Part shown: one piece after another, positions 24,601-29,500 of the stretch
How positions within the stretch are numbered: position 1 is the stretch's first letter
Layout of the letters: each line of letters opens with the position of its first letter
Translations under genes and position numbers: made by a program
The notes under the pieces: model-generated
Seen by the model: only the letters and a program-made list of their open reading frames with translations
What the model was told of the DNA's origin: nothing
The model's database searches: none
DNA from: a virus
Reading direction: 5' to 3' (one strand)
Length of the DNA stretch: 59,105 nucleotides
Virus record (IMG/VR): IMGVR_UViG_3300009169_000025
Span: 1 to 59,105 of that record

Positions 24601-26528
24601 TACAAGAAAATGATATTGCTTCTTTCACAAGACAATACTTTCAAAACAACTCTAAAAAAGCTAAAAAAGCTTGGAGTAAAAATGTCAAGTTTACTGATGA
24701 TGGTTTCTTATTGTATGAAACTAACCAAGGTAAGTCTCCTAAATTTATTACTAATACTACTACTGAAGAAAGTAAAAAAGTAACTAAGCTGTATGAAAAC
24801 ATAGGAGGTAATGTCTACAGACAAATTGATGTTGTAGGGCAGTCAGGTATTAAAGAGTACTATTATAAACAAAACCAAGTTACTTCATTGTTTAATGAAG
24901 AGAACACAGTGGAAACTGTACCTACAGTTTTAGCTAAAACAACTATAATGGAAGCTCTAACAATAGATCCTTTAACTACACCTGAAATTTTACTTGAACA
25001 GATTCAAAGTATGAACTTCAGTGAAGATAAAAAATACTTGGCAGAGACAGCTAAATGGTTAATTCCTCTTTTAAAATCTGGTCTAGTTACAGTGAGACTG
25101 TCTGACACTCTTCCTCCAGGAATAGCAGGGCACACTTCAAGACCTAATTCTAAAGGACAAATTGTAATTTCTTTATCTACAATAGATATGGAAACTCTTT
25201 CTAAAGATAAAGGAGCTGAGTTAATCATACATGAAGTATTGCACTCAGTTGCAGTAAGCCATTTAACTGATTATTTTGATAATACAGGTACTGCTTTAAA
25301 ATCAGAAACTTTTATCCCTGGGCATGTTCAAGCATTGTTTGATGCCTACACTGTGGCCAGAGAAAGTTATGCTGATGAAGTACAAGAATTAGAAGAAAAG
25401 ATTGCTCACAATGCTGTAAAAGGAAACCCTCAACTTCCTTATACAGAGAGAGAACTTAATGTAATCTATGGTCTGACAAATGTATTTGAATTTGTATCTG
25501 TAGCTATGACTTCAGAGGATTTCCAAAAAGAATTTAAAGATGTACCTTTTAATTCTAGCAAGTCAGTATTTAGTAAAATCCAAGATTTTATCTTAGGTAT
25601 GTTAGATAGTGTGTTCCCGGATCTAAAACAAGATTCTGTAGCAAGACAATCTATCTTAGCTTCTATGAATTTTATTCAGGAAGAAAGAACTAAAGTTAAA
25701 GCTAAGACTGAAGTCCAACCTACAATGCCTAATGCTAGTGTAGGAATGGTTTATGGTAGAAGTATTGAAGTACCTTTAAATGAAAGAGTTAGTCAAAAAT
25801 TACCTGCAACTATTCAATTAGATGAAGAAACTTCTGTAGATACTAGAACCTTAATGGAATTGAGTAGATTAAAAGATGCTGGTTTATATGGAGAAAGTTT
25901 TGATTGGAATAAGTATGACAATGACAATGAAAAAGAGCTTACAAATGAAGAAGTAGAGCAAGCATTCTTAAAAGAATATGGTCCTGCTGCTCTTGAATAT
26001 GCTCAAGATAAATGGGGAGAAGATATAGCTATTGCAGAACTTGAGTTTTTAAGAGATAATGCTGTAGAAGGAGCAAAAATTGTAGAGGCTTGGTATAATT
26101 TCTCTGATTCTGATTATACAAATGATGATCTTATTTCTCATTTTGCAGATAGAATAGTTAAAGAAGTTCCTGAAGAGTTTGTTGACAAAAATCAAACTAA
26201 GTTATTTGAGAATGAAACTTTAGTTGAAAACCTAAGACAAGAAGAGCAACAAGAACTTAGACAAGAGTTCCCTGATGCTGTAGAAACTAATGGTAAGATT
26301 GAAAAATCTAGCTTGACTACTGAAGAAGACAAAGCTAAATTTGATGAAATCTACAATAGGTATGACAAACTAATTACACCTCTATTACAACAAATAGAGA
26401 AAGGAGAAAATATGATTTCAAATAATTTACTTACCTTTGATTCTTCTATAGAAAAACTAGGTCTTTCTCAGAAAGAGTGGAACAACTTAACTCAAGAAGA
26501 GCAAGACAGAATTAAAAAATGTAATTAA
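12654..26528 (+). CDS. giant virion RNA polymerase polyprotein with C-terminal zincin motif
   Basis: 4624 aa, encoded by 13.9 kb without interruption. Residues about 3185-3225 read RTPTSSHVSGSS, then IAGILPPEMGELMIVPKNF and KQKGLDFDVDKENTY. The DFDVD loop (D3215, D3217, D3219) is the Mg-binding motif of the double-psi beta-barrel RNA polymerases of crAss-like phages (Cellulophaga phage phi14:2 gp66 is the characterised example), which enter the cell with the DNA and transcribe early genes. The N-terminal 1000 residues are Lys/Glu/Ala-rich and helical with Gly-rich patches. Near the C-terminus HEVLH (H4193, E4194, H4197) is a zincin metalloprotease motif. The length is about twice that of phi14:2 gp66, so it probably fuses segments encoded separately elsewhere. 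A 28-nt near-repeat occurs within the gene at 18132 and 26403. Confidence 0.88.
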   Translation: MGLNPKNPTRTVKKNTIDPFSEAAIQAAADRTAIGQSTKGTSLEFEGDIATQSIETDQLQKVGGEGAQSIEASYLSSANAITSNRQSNQTAIANFEAKQAAIKAAKLEAIEKNEITKGMKEVIQTKKGLNEQQANEEVLKFANAQEELDKLESKTLWERTKTFLGSFAPMAPGIGPNPGLIKMATENLFTNGMTAKEEKKYNELQTYKRKEIEPVLAPVSDRINKQREAALLKANELRAKKLEEDAQPMLGPDGRVGPKAGVKGALGYIENTTESNYMPYAEENYWRVVASKYEDMQEKISDYRTGNTDFFAGISTTSKDVFSGGLKPLWNDMRAKEIVDKKERIYAAEKKGQVPTESLSDAENAVLEAYGLENQVQQLKLHENNFGYNMGEGVGGSVGFMAQMLLTRGAGSVAKQGVSSFIRQGVKQDVKLGLRSLLKENLKKGTLKSLAQTGTEIGIRSTAASAGILAQAPISPFFYKAYASDQVGQVEIVKDKNGVEKILVGQELYDEKSEHYKEQIGALDQLIEREKDPTKKEEFESKKVGLQAEWDSMIPKSEASSLMHATGEYFKEAFSEAYAGRGLGAVVKQGGKGLRYVASKSPFLTKVADNIGVAGEVLSKVNSPFRKINNAVNNLTLGRVSASQIGQKAEGGLIQSIPEETFEEIFVQAVPSLGRTSAENKVQREELGKLSFYRDVMAQTAIMGLGFGFVGKVASAKAYNRDNKNYKKLLESLSLTDDEQKALGYTTGNILASPKDYRRLSAKFREAGNDAVADQLEQRMFINMAQQAARLGKMDSYKESIANLQTRKDIPASFIMNAVAVSNQVDAINKTYQNHSEKENFNEILEATVYQGLHEDNLKKLETATPQLQEQARAAIEDYKTRTGKSFDYSIETLLTKEFQTEEEQAQYKEIIGELLNEETGSLAVQNLVGNIEMKRAARVAISESKQKLDESLSPKRQERLDAKRVLREEYELLEKDLQNGEIVLPGVDLEFNYNNELQKGSLASVNVAEAIMKHIEDTYGDMVSKEDLQELKIQKIERAKALRQNAMSELLVAQAQKIQDSQEITPVDTTQPADPFASSEVVVDPDKYEDDTENPVTAANEDPTLDAVFGMAQQGFQADPPEVTTQTPSVNAAGAIQMDQDGFVFDGDPMLGKSYPPEFIAEMEALMESSTQLYEESTGNRITFKEIFEHYKSKGIQETMKKNFGAMSSAWINLNAKHGDKMYPMENFLETFNSIYTPKGVFDVFDIDPQPRQVPVNTGPVMPTTHPDVEVREENEKVAQAGLISTTLIGQDESNREVTVQAAEITVDGQRTSNVQPKIGYSSLEYTEQNVDGTYSKVSIPILNPSKSNGVDITPLLDPDGLQTGDTLSMEVAAEKEWPSITVSNGRDAKGIKQLTTFDKWVKERQDKDPNFRNTAEFQNKLPIYYVSKGRRVGSVNDTDWYDGYNVEDPTGTNINPHRPGGEWAAIIAAGKQSTQALRSNILNGGLKQVTIKRSPSSVYQTVNDGKLVTIADNNPTSILAVQVGESITVGNREPFTDGIILNAEVFKERTVEKGKNKLRYEGNTWEIRREGRKEMPNGEWVNTYKAYHVSRRVTEEQLETVKWALGANAVLSNSYLSGSTSWTSMTKGQAEDMKEQILNSTGLDISLPNELLMFVESYLQLKDKPVRGATKENGKPYTTYMYYQDQFLKNNLGIDSEGVEFVQHTKQELLNKRNYNTAVHIIDGQVQPLNMSYSDYLKSTLKTDVLSFNIGTEEKPIYVTSIQPIINVSYTAVEVATPVTEAQTIIDNAIESAQEQVQNVDYEDQYKFAATLGLDIDSYIEFEEGEAMISNNLQPIQSLVTSIAGLTTPQEHDVRQYVTQAIAEYKQYVDEEGRVLKRGKRQIQLEAKGKVLEKLAKAKEALEANLAIIKSTGADTAERRAFEKAYTDALTNIKSIETEFNTVFDRALEDFEKSSKTEIEEEEVEDALNEKNFNKDSVEENSKLSVGTILKNFLHGVVKRDSKGVPQTGYLSLDKYYTFNEIFNELTKILSIGSDLPSSYEALTNKLRMAAEEGVPFATDVLLKLEGADNQIRNQFLYTFVKHSMSSYFTMYQESGNVTEMKSFEANANEATRVIENKWKNNNRTSELYNRNLSLNKAVAEDLIATYNNWIASGTSTPEDHKAWLSKLGINFTDAAWEKIVAEGIKDKGYTYDNLLYDDSKGIFLPIVKFLNTAIATPQNYSYSEDKSVFKDLSAMFKSVAKIEATYNTNLISLTYRDGDKNIFTQTPETFMSDKVNDLLTSLAQEDNTLVDDLRSLSFSESSIILEFLQEVKSFKDIFKMSHAAIVTLKEKGEESADRSSITDLGEIDYDLNVNGQFGDRKIKQLTTTEKINGIAVRVMRMLCPTMSDKSKAYYLETIGLDLLQGNELVASGKEDVVMSDRLKETLVDKLVMPEVNRILNFYAKVKQTNIKDYDKGATIFHLIPALNTLKNKDGVSLLTEMATLPNLTSEMIRQNYGEVFKDIVTRVVDSEAMKKKELWKEHFVEGVGSKMFGANYFTEVKKSPVTDYNKGIYDVVINGMLHNSEMFKVFAGDMALYSQAKLFNVETEASKSNTSEDKVPEFKDVEDFTTEDWVSINRAIGVNLGKRLAALAAPGNKIAGSADPTFKNYNQILLQDSVDIAPNAGYLITLEYGKDALTPGVKTMLSNYSNHADTVHQYQVGNTMDIAKVSEAQVAMKEIRSQLQRMFPAVDSYFDIESTDAQEYTTVGEHINILNRQGRLTDKKMKAVQEKLDAGKDLTREELKVIMQPIKPVHTGSYVNKDMDVNRYVYVKSSSYPLLPQFTKGTKLNGLRLKMEELEKSTKRFTRASFQTANKVGSVNTKLAINPFDMYSLATIKESNTDAVLVLDRNNFRIQQDVPIKSEKTKADKISMGTQFFKLLFGDGVTELDGFKVDGKDFTGRELHQYYTEAFADLAKQKRTELFQELGLAPNGEIEDKKEFIYSLQKLLVKEAKSRGYSLKSIAGLSIDELAMANGYFYEFKTPLWLSSDKNRYESLLNSIITNRLMQFKIPGNAYVAGSESGIQFKEGIDSIKDLDERTQSRVIYLNNFNGKELGGTEVTEEDGSTIFKKAQVFVRSYFKNPATGELIDLFEGFNSETGDVSKAKYLIRRENGTLGLKEDMIDPNLMNMFSFRTPTSSHVSGSSVEIAGILPPEMGELMIVPKNFTKQKGLDFDVDKENTYQLNHYIDSEGNIKEVDEAYRTRTEDAIKELKFYRGQDFESIQEVEDALLELESRMAVATSIPYRNELQSEIEGLWASLKDSKTSIKDINHAMKGIQRELNTKIASQLSENKFIKAHLAVFNNPDTQVQRKINKVLSMSFAQDQATMFEKAVEDGNKAKEMARYVDLGMTPAQAEKEYYNNQSYNTVLSYSYQKMKMDLGSIGKTAIGVYANYTTMNGLIQQQTENISLSEPITIGGVTSNGKLGVLQSLKPSNISQAVWDKMKLGRTTAEIFAEKENTATDNEKEQILGRVGVNDQTINVDALLTLLGFDIDLVKVPGVKELQKMSLSYLLLSQPSIREYNKKVKDSQGLLGTFLDRSKLKKETVERLSDGVITFGRNPNKAAFAPGNIQTFRYAKTGEVYQSGALLKGQALYDGIAKGGSGMVQADALITYFKLDTQAREVSKIQKVLNTNDLGKSMVESRVAYEALADIPSTSIQNATSLLGKFETNPSVITEDMYKIGVYYVTPTTPQGHVAIHGLHVGNTLFKSFFPYDDAGIKAVVNQIFTAQGMDIDNISDSVYVKEFHKIMEEIIKYINSNPANNTYVGETRAKRLETFVDSDTNTSLSTYLRDLGASTTNKTGVNNVLKNALYTRFSYTTGVEGELSLIKYNNSATDNLDEEILYNAIPELVLANYPLPARNGKPYSTKQLAEDLVAYSFLEGGVQEATQFSKFIPVQLMEVMGQMEMNNGKEIFVPINKKLQKFNNRNETYGFFNSILGLQENDIASFTRQYFQNNSKKAKKAWSKNVKFTDDGFLLYETNQGKSPKFITNTTTEESKKVTKLYENIGGNVYRQIDVVGQSGIKEYYYKQNQVTSLFNEENTVETVPTVLAKTTIMEALTIDPLTTPEILLEQIQSMNFSEDKKYLAETAKWLIPLLKSGLVTVRLSDTLPPGIAGHTSRPNSKGQIVISLSTIDMETLSKDKGAELIIHEVLHSVAVSHLTDYFDNTGTALKSETFIPGHVQALFDAYTVARESYADEVQELEEKIAHNAVKGNPQLPYTERELNVIYGLTNVFEFVSVAMTSEDFQKEFKDVPFNSSKSVFSKIQDFILGMLDSVFPDLKQDSVARQSILASMNFIQEERTKVKAKTEVQPTMPNASVGMVYGRSIEVPLNERVSQKLPATIQLDEETSVDTRTLMELSRLKDAGLYGESFDWNKYDNDNEKELTNEEVEQAFLKEYGPAALEYAQDKWGEDIAIAELEFLRDNAVEGAKIVEAWYNFSDSDYTNDDLISHFADRIVKEVPEEFVDKNQTKLFENETLVENLRQEEQQELRQEFPDAVETNGKIEKSSLTTEEDKAKFDEIYNRYDKLITPLLQQIEKGENMISNNLLTFDSSIEKLGLSQKEWNNLTQEEQDRIKKCN
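18132..18159 (+). repeat. internal near-repeat, copy 1 (encodes GE-A-MISNNL)
   Basis: 28 nt matching 26403-26430 at 24 of 28 positions. It encodes GEAMISNNL (M1830) inside the RNA polymerase polyprotein and contains GGAGAA a few bases before an in-frame ATG. It could be a conserved peptide (processing site or domain boundary) or an internal start; the sequence cannot decide. Confidence 0.5.
26403..26430 (+). repeat. internal near-repeat, copy 2 (encodes GE-N-MISNNL)
   Basis: Second copy of the 28-nt element, encoding GENMISNNL with M4587, 38 residues before the end of the polyprotein. The short tail after it (IEKLGLSQKEWNNLTQEEQ) looks like an independent helical module. Confidence 0.5.
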
Positions 26529-26530
26529 TT

Positions 26531-29500
26531 ATGGCAAACTGTGTAAATACTAACACTAAAGAATTTAAAGAATTAAGTGCTGAAGCCAAATTAAATCCTA
26601 TAGTTCTTGCTGCAAAGGTTTCTTTGTGGCAAGAATCTAATGGTTTAGATAACTTTCCTACTCTTAGAGAATTAAGAATTAATGAATTCAATAGTGTGAA
26701 AGGTTTCTTTGAGCCTAATCCTTTATCTACTTTATCTAAAGGGACTATTACAACTTCTGAGTTGCTTGAGTCTGTTAAAGACAGTGCACACCCTTTGTCT
26801 ATAGTGGCTACACACTTAACGCAGTATGAGGAATTATTAAAAAATTCAACATCAACTTTAGCTGATGATGAAACTATGGATAAAGAAAACTCTCTAGGGT
26901 ATTATGAGCCTGATACTCATAATATAATGATGAGAGACTCTATGTCTTTTAAAGAAGGAGGTACAGTAGCTGTGCATGAGATTTTGCATGCTATGTCTTA
27001 TAAAGAACTAAGAACTAACACTACTAGTGCTAAAGCTTTTGGAGAACTTTATGATTATGCAAAAGCATTGTTTCCAGAATACAATAAAGAAACTGGTCAA
27101 GGAACTTATGGTACTTATACTGTAGATGAATTCCTAGTTGCTTTGTACACAGATGCTAAATTTATAAAAGCATTACAAGAACTTCCAGCTTTAAGTGATA
27201 CTAAGTTTAAAAATGCCTATGAAGAAATCATGGACTACTTACTTTCTCTTTTAGGTATTGAGAAAGAAAGCAATCCTACATTATACTCTCAGGCTTTTTT
27301 TGCTGCAGAGACTATTCTTACTGATGCTACTGAAAGAATTGCAGCTAACAAAGAATATGCAGAAGCTATTGAGAGAGGAGATATTCCTTTTTCTAAAAAA
27401 GCAGGGCCTAAGATAGGAGCAATTAGTGCTAATGGAGTTTCTTCTTTATTGGACACAACTTTTCAAACTAAAAGATTTTCAAACACAGTATCTTTTAATC
27501 AAGGAAAAGCTATCAAAAAGTATAATGCTTTACAAACTGATCATCATATTGAGTATGTTTCTAAACTAGAAAATGCTAAAACTGGAGAACACAGTTTTAC
27601 TTACAAAGTTGTAAAAGGTAGAGTCACTAAAGAAAGAGCAATACAGCAAGAAACTGCTAACAGAAATGCTGATGCCGGCTATAAAAATAAACAAGTTATC
27701 CCTGAATTAAATTTGTTTTCTTCTATAGAAGAAGAGAATCAAGGTCTTACTGAAGAAACTAAAACAGAAGTAAACCTAGATTATTATAATGGAGATGAGG
27801 CTTTGTTTACTCAAGAAGAGATGGCTCCGGAACCTGTTGAAGAAACAGAATTAGTAGATGGCAAAACAACTGAAGAGTATTTAGCCAATGAGTTTACTGC
27901 TCAGGAAAATGCTGAAATAGAGGCAATGCAAGAAGAGATTGATGGCCTCAATACTGATGTTGATTTACTCTATGAGTACATGGCCCAGCTAGATGGTATT
28001 AGACAGCCTGGTGCTGTACTTTCCACTACTGAATTTGGTGGTGCTGTTACAGTTAGGTTTACTTCTGTAGAGCAAGCTGAGCAATACTTTGAAACTAAAA
28101 TACAAGAAATTGAACAAAAGCTTCTAGAAGAAGGAGATGCAGTTATTGTAAATAGCAACACTCCAACTACTGTTATTCAGCCTCATTATGATGCCTATTT
28201 AAAACAAAAAGAAGCTATGTTAGTCTATGTGACTAACTCTTTGAAAAATCTATACAATCAAAAAAGTAAATTCAAATCTAATAAGTTTGATGCTAAGATT
28301 CAAGAGTTTAGAATCTTACAAAGTAATTTAGAGTCTGATATTTTTGATTACAATGACCCTTCTCAAGACAAACTAGATTTGATAGAGAAGTTTTTTAGAC
28401 AAGATGTTGCTACTGTGACAGCTCTTTTATCTAATCCTACTATTGATAACTACTTCTTAGCTAAGGATTTACTAGGGTTTATGCAGAGAATATCTGATCC
28501 TACTAAAGAAGGAGATGTTGATGCAGATTCAGGTAATACTTTCACTCCTTACAAAGGGAATAAAACCAAGTACCCTGCTGAAGTTCTAAATATGCTAGAA
28601 AATATTAGAACTGAATTAGACAAAGCTCAGATGCTTGTAAAAGATGCAGGGGAGCAAGTTCTACTTGAGTTACTAGAAAGACATGAAACTAAACTAAATA
28701 GTATTTTTGATACTACTTCTGCAGAGGAAGCAAGAGAAAAATTAAGAGAACAGCTTGATGACATTACTCAAGTAGACAAATACTTATGGGCCACAGGAGA
28801 AAACTTGTACAAGAAAAACAATGTTTTAGATGCCTTAATGAGATTAGAATATGAGATTGAAGAAAGTAAGATGCTTGCTATCCAAACTCAACTTAAGATT
28901 CAAATAGCTGCAGCAGAGGCCAAAGGTGTAGCTGCTCTAAAAGCTATGGGTAAAACCTATGAATTATTTAAGAATCCTGGAAAGTTTAAAGATACTCTTG
29001 TAGAAAGATTTTCATCTAGCTATGGGGATTTCCTAAAAGCTGTAAAGAAAAGTATTGACTCTAAGATTTATCAGGCCATTAAAAATGGAGATTGGTTAGC
29101 TGAGGTAGACTTACTGAATAAAAAGTTTAATTTACTGAACAATGATGTTGAGTTTATTGATGTTTCTAGACTTCATGAAATGGAAGATGGAAGTGGAAGA
29201 TACTTGCAATATCAAATGGGAACTCCAGCAGAAGCTGCTGCTTACAAAGCTTTACTTATTTCTAAAATAGGTCAGATTGAATATGAAAATATTATTGAGA
29301 CTCAAAGAAACAACTTAGATGCTTATGAGCAAGATTTGGCAAGTTACATTCAATACAAAGTTGATCAAGAACAAGTTTCAAATAGAACTCAACTAAGTCC
29401 TCAAGCTCAAAAGAATATTACTATTTTTGAAGCTAGAACTAATCCTGTAAAATTCTCTGAAAACTTTAGAACTACAGGAACAAATCAAGTAGCTTATAGT

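Noticed and set aside
26500-26540. Frameshift splitting one giant gene at 26528
   Set aside because: The junction has a clean stop and an ATG in the TAA-TT-ATGG arrangement also used at two other boundaries.
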